This document shows positions 50,342 to 61,945 of a stretch of 64,000 bases of DNA, one piece after another. Position 1 is the first letter of the stretch, and each line of letters begins with the position of its first letter. The stretch comes from Uloborus plumipes. Lineage: Eukaryota > Arthropoda > Arachnida > Araneae > Uloboridae. Where the stretch lies: contig JAXGGA010005508.1 of assembly GCA_038373865.1 (NCBI GenBank), positions 1 to 64,000 on the forward strand, read 5' to 3'. The notes under the pieces were generated by a model that was not told the origin of the DNA, made no database searches, and saw only the letters and a program-made list of their open reading frames with translations. A program made the position numbers and the translations under genes.

Positions 50342-50887
50342 CACGGTAAAAAATGAATGTTGTTTTTACAGTATTATACAGCTAATTTCATAGTAATTAA
50401 CTGTAAACATGCTAACTTAATAGTTTACTATTGTCCAATTTATAGTTTTAAACTGGCTGCCAGGAATATACTGTTGTTTTTACAGTACAATATTGCTAAA
50501 TTTCAAGGCAATAAACTGTAAAATAGCTAGTTTTACAGTTAATTACTGTGCTTACTTAACAGTGTGTTACTTAAACAGTTAATAACAGTTATTTTTAACA
50601 AAATGAGAGAATTTTGATGGTTCACTGCAAAAAAAAACGTTGTTTTTATAGTATAATATTGGCAGCAGAGGTTCCAGTTTAAAACTGTAAAATGCACAGT
50701 TATAAACTGTAAAATTAGCAGTTTTAGTTTGTTACTGTAAAGCAGCAATTTTACAGTTTGATACCACAACTGTATTATGTATTATACGGTAAAAAACAGT
50801 ATATTACTGTGCATTTTACAGTTTTAAAATTGGAACCTCGGCTGCCAGCATTATACTGTTAAAACAACAGTTCATTTTCTGCAATGT
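50342..50887. repeat. ACTGTAAAA repeats, direct and inverted units
   Basis: Starts CACGGTAAAAAATGAATGTTG-like right after the TA of the pogo element, then a second unit from about 50626 and an inverted end (GGAACCTCGGCTGCCAGCAT, near 50832). Same family as at 21466 and elsewhere. The pogo element inserted at, or beside, the outer edge of this repeat. Confidence 0.65.
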
Positions 50888-50935
50888 AGTTTTGCTTTAG
50901 CCCTGGCTTAAGGAGTAACTTACTGCTTAGTTAAT
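50888..50935 (+). repeat. 3' fragment of the hammerhead-bearing SINE-like repeat
   Basis: GCTTTAGCCCTGGCTTAAG and AACTTACTGCTTA match the sequence after motif X at about 45565-45600. The hammerhead part is absent here. Confidence 0.5.
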
Positions 50936-51016
50936 TCAATATTGAAGAATATAAAAATGGTAAATGATAAATCTGACGTAAACAACTTAATGTACGCGAA
51001 GGAAAATATAGTTTAA

Positions 51017-51530
51017 CCTATTGATGCCTGCCATTTTTTTTCCAAAGATATTTTGTATACTGGTTACAAACGATATTTAATGGACAGGAAAAAAATTAAA
51101 AAAAGTATTATGTAAAAAATATTTTTTTTTATTAAGAAAATAAACATCGTCCCTTAAAAGTTACGATAGACCCCAGAGGGTACATACTTTTTTTACTACA
51201 ATTTTTTTCTGCCTTCTATATTATATTTAAAAAGACATTTTATGAGAAGAAATAATATCAGCAATTAAAATAAACTGGGAAGCTGAGAATAACTTTGAAA
51301 ACTTAGCTTTTTTTCCGAAGATTGTGAACAATGTCATTTTTGATAAAGATCATATTAAAACTGCTACAGAACCCACTTTACAATGGTTATGTGCTGCAAT
51401 CTGTTAATAACGGATTGAAATAATACCAAGGTACTAATTAAATTCTATTATTTGGTTGAAATGTGCATTTTGGGGAAATTCAGACCCTTTTTTGGACCGT
51501 CCCTAAAAAGGGACGCTAGGCGTTAATGGG
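51017..51530. mobile_element. piggyBac-type MITE flanked by TTAA
   Basis: TTAA at 51013-51016 is followed by CCTATTGATGCCTGCC; at the other side CGTTAATGGG precedes TTAA at 51531-51534. The complement of the right end, CCCATTAACGCCTAGCG, matches the left end at about three quarters of positions. No ORF. TTAA duplication points to piggyBac. Confidence 0.6.
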
Positions 51531-51534
51531 TTAA

Positions 51535-52669
51535 TCATAAACTCAACATCAGTGCAGGAAAAAGATCCGTTGCAAACCAATATTGAATGCAAACGTAAAT
51601 AAACGTGCATATCCTTACACATTATAAAGACATATTTGAAAAATAAAATCTCCAAAGAGAAAATGTACACTTTCTCTCAAATGTGCCTAAAAGCATGATG
51701 CCATAAGTCATAGTATTTTCATTTGAGAGAAATATCACAATATGTTTTTTCTATTGAGAAGAAGCTCTATATTTCTACTTACAGCATGAAATCGGAACGC
51801 TACAACTTCTCAGAAACATGTACTTCTCGAGAAGAACTCAAACAGAATTCTTCGAAAGTAATTCGAATGAAATTCATTTTAACGGAATGTTTATCTTCAC
51901 ATTGTTGGGATGTTTTGGCAATTTCCGACGATTTGAAAATCTGAGAAGGGCAGCGTTTAATTCAATATCTCAAATAGTGTATGGCTCTTCAGCAGCATTC
52001 AAAAGCATCAAACAGAAATAAACGAATGTACAAGCCTTAATTTTTTAATCATTTTTAGAACTGCTTTTCTTTGTGATACGTATTATACATTGACACGAGT
52101 ATTCGAAATATATGTTTTTGTAAATATGTAAGTATGATTTCAAAAAAAAAAAAAAAAAACGTTCTTTTTTTACAATAAAGTATCCTCAAAGGTTTTGTTT
52201 GAGATTTTAGTTTGGTTTTTATCTTCTTTGTTTTTTTTTTTTTTTTTGTCTTTATTATAATATTTTACACCGCAGACGCCCCTGCAGATTTATAAACATG
52301 ATGCCCACAAACCGTAGTTGTGTAATTTTCTTTTGATAAAATCGGAAAATGTGTTTTTTATACAAAAACAGCACTATATTTCTAACAGAAACATAAATCA
52401 GCTACCTTTTTACTGTTCTGATGGTCAATGAATCTAGGGAGCAAATAGGTGAAGCATAAAGCACAGTCAATAAATTATTCGTCTATATTAAAGTTATACT
52501 TTACAAATAAAATAAAAATATTACAAATAAAATCAAATATTTTATAGCTTCCTTTTTATATTTTATTTTATTTATTTATTCATTTACATGTATTTTCTTT
52601 TTTCCCGAAGTTAACATTTTTTTCTTTTTCATTACCAATATTAAAGTGGTTTAAAATATTGTAACGAGT
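51535..52669. other. Non-coding stretch, nothing recognised
   Basis: AT-rich, with A- and T-runs at 52141-52160 and 52230-52247. Short open frames near 51720-52020 match no family. Confidence 0.5.
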
Positions 52670-53292
52670 CCGTAGCACCTTCAACTTTCTTTAAATGAGC
52701 ATTCCAATCTTGAGGAAGTAACTATAAATTTATTTACAAGTATGTACACTTATTTACAATAGGAGCAGGAAACAATTGCTAAACATCCAGCAATTGGGTA
52801 GCAAACAGTACACTGTACTCTCAACAGTAACTCAGCACCACGTATCTAACGTGAACAGTAATTAAGCAATTACAAAAGCAAAACAAACACTCGCCCAAGC
52901 GAATAAAACGAGCCTCTCAGAAATCCAATCTGAGAGAAACTAACTAACTAACTGTGTTCAAGGCAGTTGGACAGCTATTTATCCTCGGAAGGAAATTTCT
53001 ACAACATTCTAGCAAAATCTGGAGTGTTCTGTTCATTCATAACTTAAATAATCCATTCAAGAAAATTCTAGGGATAAAAAGAAAAACCTACAGTATTGCA
53101 GCTCAGCGCAAAAATGTCTTCATGCTTATCAAATGTAGGGCAAGTGTAAAAACTACAAAATGCCACGGGCCGGTATACCAATGATAAAAGTGATATCCCC
53201 AGACACTTTTGCAACATGTCGACAGATAGAACCAAAACTAGTGAAATGGTGCAAAGCAAGAAAAACAACAACTATTTACAAGATTTGTAACA
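52670..53292 (-). mobile_element. Solo LTR of a gypsy-like retrotransposon
   Basis: Bounded by TGTAACGAG and TTTGTAACA, i.e. TG...CA with TGTAAC/GTTACA mirrored ends, and by ATAT at 52666-52669 and 53293-53296, a 4-bp target duplication. On the minus strand a TATA-like ATAAATAG lies near 52975-52982, and AATAAA (complement of 52729-52734) follows about 250 bp downstream, then GGACTCGTTACA at the end. This is the order of an LTR. No internal gag-pol remains, so it arose by LTR-LTR recombination. It is unrelated to the gypsy LTR at 30730. Confidence 0.75.
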
Positions 53293-53296
53293 ATAT

Positions 53297-54413
53297 GTTT
53301 ATTGAAAAGATCCACTAATGGGGTTATCACCAAAAATCAGTTGAGTAAGCTGCCGCGCCGGCCTTAAATTTTTAATTAACGGATAATACAATGGTTCGTC
53401 AATTTTACTTATACCACAAACTAATATCTTTGGACAGCATTCGTTTTACTCGGCAAAGTGAAATAGTTAAGATAACAAACCTGTTTCATGATAAACAAAA
53501 AGGAAATTTCGTCCTGAACTTATTGTACATAAAGGAGTAAAAAAATATTTTGTAATACAACTTGCTTTGAAATATTATTTTTCATTTTCAGCAGTTATTT
53601 TTTACATTCAAAAAAAAGTGAAACGTTTCATCTAAAATTACCATGGGGTAAAGTGAAAACTGAAACATTTTCGTAAAAAGTATTTTTTAATTGATTTCTA
53701 AAATTATTTTTCTTTAAATGAACTGTGTAAATAAAAGAATAAATGAATTAGTAATAAAAAAATATAAAAGAATGAATAAGTTAATTACTTAATATATAAG
53801 AAAAAATAATTTTCTAAAATAAAGAATGAATTAGAAGAAATGAATAATTAAATTAAAAAATTAAATTATTAAAGAATAAATAATTAACTAAAATAAAGAA
53901 TGAACTAGAAAATAAGTAAATAAATGAGTGAATAAACGAAACAATAAGTTAAAGAATGAAAATGAATTTTTAAATGAAAAAAAGCGTATGTGGTTTAAAA
54001 AAATGAACCAAATTAACCATTTTACAGTGCCCTATCCACTTTTTCTCGAGCGTGCTTGACAAATTGTATTGAACATTTAAAATAAAACCATGCATAATAT
54101 GAACTAATTAAGACTGCACTGGACATCGATAAATCTCAATTAATAGTTAAAATGATAGTCATAATAATTTCATAATTAAAAATTAATGTTTTTTTTTTTT
54201 TTTTTGAAAAACCACAAATATTACAAGATGCGTATCAAAATTTAGAAATGATTCGTTTTTCTTTTTTTATGTTCGTTGATGTTTATAACTATTTATTTTT
54301 TGACTAAAATCGACTATAGGTTCTAAATTTAGACAAAATATTGCTAGATAGGTGGCGCTGCAAACTGTGAAAATCTTTCATTATTTCACTGCCCCACGTT
54401 CCCCGACATTAAG
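53297..54413. other. Non-coding stretch, nothing recognised
   Basis: Very A-rich from 53690 to 54000, with GAATGAAT/TTAAATAAAG-like short words. No gene up to a possible exon at 54414. Confidence 0.5.
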
Positions 54414-54587
54414 AAAGACAAGTATATATTGAGAAATCTCATTTATGAAATACACGGAGAATATCCAAGGGAAAAAGATCCTCTGGTGCTCAATTCGATT
54501 CATGAAAAAAAGGGTGCCAACCCCTCACTAAGGAAGACGGGAACAATAGAAGAACAATCAGACAAAAGACAATATCTCTGTAAAAAG
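54414..54587 (+). other. Possible host coding exon (unidentified)
   Basis: A 58-codon frame follows CCCCACGTTCCCCGACATTAAG (an acceptor-like pyrimidine-rich stretch, split here at 54392-54413) and ends at AAG|GTAATG. The peptide is hydrophilic and mixed in composition, for example YEIHGEYPREKDPLVLNSIH and GTIEEQSDKRQYLCKK, unlike chance translations of this AT-rich DNA. Both ends are phase 0. I know no matching family. Confidence 0.25.
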
Positions 54588-54875
54588 GTAATGAAAACGC
54601 TTAAGTGTTTGATCATAGGTATCATATTAGATTAAGGAGGTTGAAGTTAATTGAAAGCTATGCAAAATGTATGCTTTTTTTTATTTTACGGGGTTTAGAG
54701 CAGAGATAAGTCACGCACACTGGTATCACTTACTCTTACCTTTCTTTTACGTACAAAATAGGAGACAAGCCGATTTTTAAAAGTTTCATTGAACCATTTG
54801 TTTGTAGCAAATTTTATTAACTTTTGTGAAATTAAGCGTTAATTTATTCTTAAAATATTTTAACCCCTGACTCAA
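54588..54875. other. Non-coding stretch
   Basis: AT-rich; nothing recognised. Confidence 0.4.
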
Positions 54876-55960
54876 CAAAGAAGGGGTATTAGTTTTACGT
54901 GTCTTTGTATCTGTCTGTGTCACTCTAAGCGTCTAAACAAAGCTACAGATTTTTTTGAAGGAAAATTGATCGAGAGTGTTGCAGCTAGGTCGCAATTTCG
55001 GATGAGATTAATTACCACACATATTAATCAAAAACCATTAAACAGTTTTTCGTAATTTTTGAACTTAAAACATATTTGAAAATTTCAAACAGTAGTACCA
55101 AAGTAAAGAGAGATTTTTTTTTGCATCTGATGGATTGTGCTTGGAACTTCCATGTTATATAGAATTCGAATTATAACGATGGCATTGTTGGCAGCTAAAG
55201 AGAGAAAATTCAACGATTTAAAATGCTTCTAGGCAGCTAGTTTCTATTTAAAAACAATTAGGATACTCGTAATTGATTTTAGTTCAAGGATTTTAAAATG
55301 ATTTGCAATTTTCTCTTATTATTATGTTTTTGACACTGGCGAATTTGACTAGTAAGGATTATCTTTCCTTTTCTGTGTTTACCATCTCCTGTAGAAAACA
55401 ATCTGCTAAATTTAAAGGGAACATGCTTTCTGACCAGTGAACATCCTTTTAATATGATGTCGGCAATCAGAGTCATTTTTTTAATTTAAATCTTAATACT
55501 TGTCTTTCTCAAATATTGAAAGCCTATCTTGTTTTTAGCAATCGGTGGGTTAAGAGCGATTATAAGTTTCACGTGTATGTGTGCCTGTGCCACTTAGGCG
55601 TCAAAACGGGAGGAACAATTTTGATAGTTTTTTTTTTTTTTTTTTTGTCCGAAAGGAGAGTTGATCGGAAGTGTTATTAGCTAGGTTTCATCTTTTGCAT
55701 GGCATTAACAAAGATAATAATAAACTTTCATGTCATATAGAACTCGAATTAAAACAATTTTTATCAGATTTTAATTGCAACTAAGCCTTAATTCACATGA
55801 TTAGCAACCAATTTCATTGTTGAAAGACAAGGAAAAAGAACTCAATGATTCAAATTTATATCTGTTGCTAGTTTCTATTTGCTAACAAATTAATTGTTTT
55901 AGCGCAAGGCATTTCAAAGGATTGCAAGTTTTAATTAAATAATCAGTTTTAAGAGTTTTG
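54876..55960 (+). repeat. Two diverged copies of a ~430-bp repeat in tandem
   Basis: Copy 1 is about 54876-55330, copy 2 about 55545-55960. Shared blocks in order: CACGTGT or ACGTGTCT, GTGCCACTTAGGCGTC / GTCACTCTAAGCGTC, TTGATCG(A/G)(G/A)AGTGTT, AGCTAGGT, CATGT(T/C)ATATAGAA(T/C)TCGAA, CTAGTTTCTATTT and a TTTGCAATTTT end. By eye roughly 65-70% identical. The same type of block is widespread in arthropods (from memory). Confidence 0.6.
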
Positions 55961-57005
55961 CATGTGGTGTTTGATTTTATATATATATAATTACAAAAGT
56001 ATAGAAATTAAGCACTTGAGTTGTAAATACTAGAGATACTTATATAATCAACTGAAAACCAAACGGTACTGAATTTCAGTATATTTATACTCAACTTTCA
56101 AGCAAAGCTAATCAACTTGAGAAAAGTCTCTAGTGGATGAACGTTCTGGTACTTTAAAAATATTGTCACAATATTTTTCTTAACACACTAGAGATAAATT
56201 CGAAAAAAAATCCTTATACCAGCTTTCATAATTGTTTTCTTTCTGAGACACTTTTACCGAGAATTTTTAACATTATGCTTGTAGAACTACTATTTTAAAT
56301 GCAAATTTTGCTAGAAAAAAAAGCATTAAAATAAAAGAAGCTGTCCAAAGCACAAACAATCCAAATCCCTAAATACTAATTTTTCTTTTTAAATTGATAA
56401 AAAACAATTTGACTTCATTGTAAACAATTTATGTTATTTCACTTTCAAGTACTCCTAAGCCATGGTTTACATTCCAAACCACGCACAGGACTCTTTAAGT
56501 TCAAGACGACCGATATCTAGAGGTATTTTCGAATGCAAAATAAATTCCTCATTTACATAAATATCTGCTTGCTTACCAACTCCACAAATCAAATTTAGTG
56601 ATTGAAATTACAAACGTACTCAATCTCCACGGATGGAGCTTTTTTTCACTACCCCCCGAAATTCGTTTAAAAGGGTAAAAATCCGTTCACCGCATTGGCT
56701 TCACTCAGAGGCTTATATGCTTTTTACGCATTCAATATGGGTTATTCTTGGCGAGCGGGGTTGTTTTTCTAGGTTCAGTTGAGCGTGAACGCTTTTGATT
56801 AGAGTGAGCTACGTGCATAAACTGGTATTTTCCTTTGCAATAACATAGAAGCCCTAGTAATGCTCAACTTTTTTATTTCCTTCTTTTCCATGTTCATATT
56901 TTTAAAATTGAAATAAGTGCACAGACATAGCCTATTCACAAACTTTTAGACAACTGAGGTCAATTTCTAAGCTATTCTATAAGCATAAATTCCTAAAAAT
57001 ATATG
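55961..57005. other. Non-coding stretch, nothing recognised
   Basis: AT-rich; a slightly GC-richer patch near 56620-56820 holds no gene. Confidence 0.5.
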
Positions 57006-57334
57006 CAGTGAACTCTCACTTATACGACGGCATAAGGGACCAACAGAAAAAGGCGCATAAGTGAACAAGTCTATTTAAAGGACTAAAACGTAACATAGGT
57101 TTGAATGAGAGAATGAATAAGAATGTTTCTATGGAAAAAGGACATAATTTTCACATTAAAATTTTCACATTTTTCGGAAAATTCGGCGCATAAGCGAAAT
57201 ATTTATCTTTAGAGCGACCCATAAACGAATGATACTATCCTTATTTTGCTATGGAATGTGCTGGGACCATTCAAACTCGTCATATAAGTGGAAAAGGTGT
57301 ATAAATGAGGCGGCGTATAAGTGAGAGTTCACTG
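57006..57334. mobile_element. TA-flanked MITE, CAGTGAACTCTCACTTATAC family, copy 2
   Basis: Inverted ends CAGTGAACTCTCACTTATAC and GTATAAGTGAGAGTTCACTG; TA follows on the right, TG (from TA) precedes on the left. It is about 230 bp shorter than copy 1 (43806-44364) because of an internal deletion, and runs in the opposite direction. Confidence 0.85.
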
Positions 57335-57336
57335 TA

Positions 57337-60018
57337 TTTAAATTTTTAATTTCATTTATATCCGTATATTAAGCATAAGAACTTATTTAACATCTAAAAT
57401 GTGGGTGTAGTATTTGGAGACATAAATAAACACTAGATGACTTAATTCTAAACACTTTTCTATTTTTTAATAATGTCTTCATTAAACATCGTATAACATT
57501 TTTTTATACAATATTTCTTTCAATTAAGTCATATATTTATAACTTTTCTAATATATAAGTATTCATTTGAAGTGAATAATACCTTATTTAGATTAGTTTC
57601 AGTTTTTAAAGCGAAATATTAAAGAAAAAGTCGTTTTCAGATGAAATCTGATGTATTTAAATGATTGGATTTGGCAACAAAATATGATAAAAAATGTATG
57701 GGTTTTCCTACAAAATATTAATTTCATTTTGATTATTAAACGTTGATTTAATATTGTGAAATTATAGTTTATGATTGTTATTGTAACACTTGCTATTACT
57801 TAAAAATTAAAACAAAAAATACATAATACTCACATGAAATGAATACATGTATATAAGCTATGAATGAATAAATAAAGTGAAAAAAATGAATATAATATTT
57901 CATTTTACAGTGTTATTGATAAAATCTTTGCAAAGTGTCTACAATTAAGTCCACTGGTGTACCCAAAAAAACTGTTTTGAAAATGTTTTTTAAAATTAAA
58001 AAAAAAATTTTACAGGATATCATTGCTTATTATACGTTTCTGACTTTAGTCAGAATCACTTGACAGTTCTTGCTCTCATCTTATCATTGGAAATTTTAAA
58101 TTTTAGGTGTCTTGTTCTGAACTTTTTTAAAAATATTAGAAATTTTATGTCCATTGTATTTTAGATGATTTTAGCTCTGACATCTCTTCATTTTTTAAAT
58201 AAAACCATCGTTTGGCGCAGTATAGCCTACTAAGGCTCTTGCGCCAGTAAAATCAATACAACCAACCAACCATCCTAAATTTAGTTTTCGCAAAACAATA
58301 TGTGCCACGTATGTACTATCACTGAGAAGAGTTTATCGGCTGGAAAAGAATAAACCAAGAGGCAACAAAAATTTAGCAAGAAAAACAACGTTTACAATGG
58401 GAATTTGCAAGCACATGCTTTAGAAGTTTCAAGTAACCCCTTTATAATGCAAAAAAGTGTTAGCTTATGGATGCGTCTGACAAAACATAGATATTGTCGA
58501 TAACCGTTCTGTAGTGAAAAGGGTGTTCTTTGAAACCCAGAAACCTGGCCTGCAATTTTTGTAAATTTCAGTTTCAACTAATTTTTTATTATTATTATCT
58601 TATCATGTATTTAAATTTCCTTATAATATTTAATGTATCCAAATCGCCAAAAAGTACTTTTTCCTCGATTCATAATTATTATGCATATTCTAATAATGTT
58701 ATTGTTACATTTTAAATGAAAGCCTAAAATACAGTCTTAAAATTTAAAACCAAATACTTTTAAATAGCAAAACCTTTCTCTGCATGCTATTAGGTAAAAA
58801 TATCTCAAGTACTTGTGACTATTTTCCATAACAATTGAAAAACAAACTTAACTTTTATAAGAGCCGTCAAAGTCTTTTCAATATTTTAACCCTCTTTCTC
58901 TCTGGAACTTTAGTATCACATAAATAATTCATGACACTTTTCAGATCGCTGATGTCTGAATTTAAATCTTAGAATACTTGAAAAAGAAACAAAGCACAAA
59001 CTCCTTAAATAATGCAATTGATCTTTGACTTTACTGTTGTTCTGCTTTTTTCAACCAAAATGTAAAACGCGCACACATACGTAATGCCGATGCATTGATT
59101 AAAATGATTGATTTGAAAATCGATAATTGGTGGAAAAGCTATTTTGCTTTTGCAATACATTTTACGCTCTTGGTCCACATGTAAATGGAAGGATGGAAAA
59201 TAGTTTATCGCAGTGTATAATTAAAAATTTCATTGAAAGTTGTAAATAATATGTTTTTAATAGAGACACAAAATGGAGTAAGATATTACATTACTTTTTT
59301 TCTTCTCTCTCTCTTTTTTAACATTTATAATTAGTGAACAATAGCGTACAAAGAATGTCTTAATTTTTTTTAGATTTAAAATATGATAATTCATCGTTTA
59401 TTTCATTGTATGTATGTCTCCATCTCTATTTAGAAAATGTGTCTTATTTTTTCTAAATAATTTATTTTTAGATAAACCGTAACACAGTAAAAAAAGAAAA
59501 AAAATACAGGAAAATTTTCCTTTATGCTTTTAAAATCACTAATTCCAATGCATATTTTCACTTTGTTGTACTATTATAATCATTATTATTTAAAAAATAA
59601 ACACAAAAATTACACCCTGTTAATACAAGTTAGCGCTAAACGTGTTAAAATGTTTGAGATAAAGTTTTCAACCATTTTACAATGTTTATAAAAATGCTAC
59701 TTGCAGAAGAACCTACCTGGGTTGAAAAAAAAAGTATCCTTACAATATATGACGAAAAAACACTGAATTTTGTTACACTGATTATAAACTTTACTTGTTT
59801 CGTCGATACCGTACACCAACAAGTGATTCAACACCCCTGTTGTTTAAAAAAAGCATAAAAAATCTCAAGACATTTTTATTTAAAGAACTGGCAGCAGTAA
59901 TAAAACTTCCTCCTACACATTTCCGAAAAGAAATCGACTAGAAATGGCTGTGTTTGTTTACCGTGTGGAGTGCTCGGGCGATTTTTTTCATTTCAACCCC
60001 GCAAAAAATTTGATACAC
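57337..60018. other. Non-coding stretch, nothing recognised
   Basis: AT-rich; short frames only. A small hairpin with a CAAC tail at 58214-58272 is listed separately. Confidence 0.5.
58214..58272 (+). repeat. Hairpin with (CAAC)n tail, SINE/LINE 3'-end-like
   Basis: GGCGCAGTATAGCC and GGCTCTTGCGCC form a stem with a six-base loop at 58214-58245, followed by CAATACAACCAACCAACC. A stem-loop plus a short tandem tail is typical of the 3' end of RTE-type LINEs and the SINEs that use them; the body upstream is not recognisable. Confidence 0.4.
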
Positions 60019-60610
60019 ACTGTAAAAAATGGATGTTGCTTTGACAGTATTATACAGCTAATTTTATAGTAACAAACTGTAAAAATTGCTTAATGAACTG
60101 TGAAATTGCTACATTTTACACTGGTAAACTGTAAAATTGCTGCTTTACGGTAATAAACTGCAAAATTGCTGCTTTACGGTAATGAACTGTAAAATGGCTA
60201 CATTTTTCACTGGTAAGCTGTAAAATTGTTACATTTTACACTGATAAGCTGTAAAATTGATGCTTTACGGTAATAAACTGTAAAATTGCTACATTTTACA
60301 CTGGTAAACTGTAAAATTGCTGCTTTACGGTAATGGGCTGTAAAATTGCTGCTTACGATAATTAATTGCTAATTAATTACTATACATTTTATAGTTTTAA
60401 ACTGGAACCTCTGCTGTCAGTATTATACTGTTGTTTTTACCGTATAATACGTAATACAGTTGTGGTATTAAACTGTAAAATTGCTGCTTTGCAATAACAA
60501 ACTAAAACTGCTAATTTTACAGTTTATTACTGTGCATTTCGCAGTTTTAAACTGGAACCACTGCTGCCAATATTATACTATAAAAACAACGTTTTTTTTT
60601 TTTTTTTGCA
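60019..60610. repeat. ACTGTAAAA repeat with internal expansion
   Basis: Ends CACTGTAAAAAATGGATG and TTTTTTGCAGTG. The centre is a minisatellite (next entry), then an inverted half with GGAACCTCTGCTGTCAGTAT. Confidence 0.7.
60075..60360 (+). repeat. 29-31-bp minisatellite, about ten units
   Basis: Units alternate between AACTGTAAAATTGCTGCTTT + ACGGTAAT and A(A/G)CTGTAAAATTG(C/T)TACATTTTACACTGGT-type versions. It expands the core motif of the ACTGTAAAA family. Confidence 0.85.
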
Positions 60611-60723
60611 GTGAACCATCAAAATTATTCCATTTTGTTAAAAATAACTGTTATTAACTATTTAAGTAACAATTAAATGTTTTTAAGAAATATTATCTGG
60701 AGTGCTTCTACTGTTACGCGCAC

Positions 60724-61025
60724 TGCGAAAAATAAACCGTTGTTTTTACAGTATAATCTGGCAGCAGAGGCTCCAGTTTAAAACAATAATAAAATGCAAA
60801 ACTAGCAGTTTTACAGTTTATTACCATGAAATTAGCTGTATTATACTGTAAAAACAACAATATAATACTAGCAGCAGAGGCTCCAGTTTACAACTTTAAG
60901 ATGCACAGTAATAAACTGTAAAATTAGCAGTTTTAGTTTTTTACTGTAAAATTGGCAATTTTTACAGTTTATTTCTATAAAACGAGCTGTATTGTACTGT
61001 AAAAACATCATTTTCTTAAGAGTGT
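60724..61025. repeat. ACTGTAAAA repeats, two units
   Basis: Two units with GGCAGCAGAGGCTCCAGTTT and AGCAGCAGAGGCTCCAGTTT (60759, 60869) and a TGTACTGTAAAAACATCATT right end. Confidence 0.65.
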
Positions 61026-61775
61026 AGCAATTTCTAGTTTTTAAAGATACTATGAAATTCTGCAAAAGTTTTGCTTTGATGTTATTTGCTGGTAGGTCTC
61101 CCCTATATCACAAAATATTACGCTGTCCTAAAATAAAAGGAAAACTTCTCCACTAAAGTTAGTAGAAATTACGAATAGGAGCCTATTAGCAAATATTTAT
61201 TCCCACTCTCGGGGCACAACAGAATAATTCCATGGAACGAACTCGAATTCCAAAGTCAACTCGGAAGCATCATTTTGCGTTGGTGCCTGCGAAACGAGTC
61301 CCGCGACGTCAATTAGAAGCGGATGACCGCTGATGAAACAGAAGTCATCGAGCCACCACCTGATGACCACTCATCCCCCAGGACAAATTCCACTTCAGGA
61401 CGATGCGCAGCCGCTCTCAAAATGAGAATTTGCTTAGCTTGAGTTGATGACTTTTTTGCATTTGTTTATATTTTTAATGCTGAGCACTTGCGTTAGCAAA
61501 TGATAAACTTGAACAATCCAAAAGATACATACAAGTCATTTTGTGATTTTATTTAGCTCATTACGTTTTAGTTTGTTAAACACGTGCTGTTTTTGTGAAC
61601 GATCAAACGGTTTTTTTTCCTGTTTATTAATGTTAATTTTATTCAAGAAGAAAATACTACAACATAAATCATTGCATTTAATACGCATATTTTTAATTTT
61701 GTCTTTAATCAAGAATGCATTTTCTAAATAACTTTAAATATAATGATAATTTAAATGTATTCAAACTGTACACTA
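61026..61775. other. Non-coding stretch with a GC-richer island
   Basis: About 61195-61435 is clearly less AT-rich, contains several TGATGACC words and a GCGACGTCAATT. All frames are short. It may be a conserved non-coding element. Confidence 0.4.
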
Positions 61776-61945
61776 CAAAAATGAACTGTTGTTTTTATTG
61801 TATAATACTGGCATTCCAGGTTCCAGTTTAGAGCCACAACATAAACAGTAATTAAACTGTAAAATTTCTAATTTTACATTTTAATACAGTGAATTTTACA
61901 GTTTTGAACTGAAACTGGGCTGTCAATATTATACTATAAAAGCAA
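61776..61945. repeat. ACTGTAAAA repeat, worn copy
   Basis: Shares CAAAAATGAACTGTTGTTTT, TATAATACTGGCA and ACTGTAAAATTTCTAATTTT with the other copies. Confidence 0.6.
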
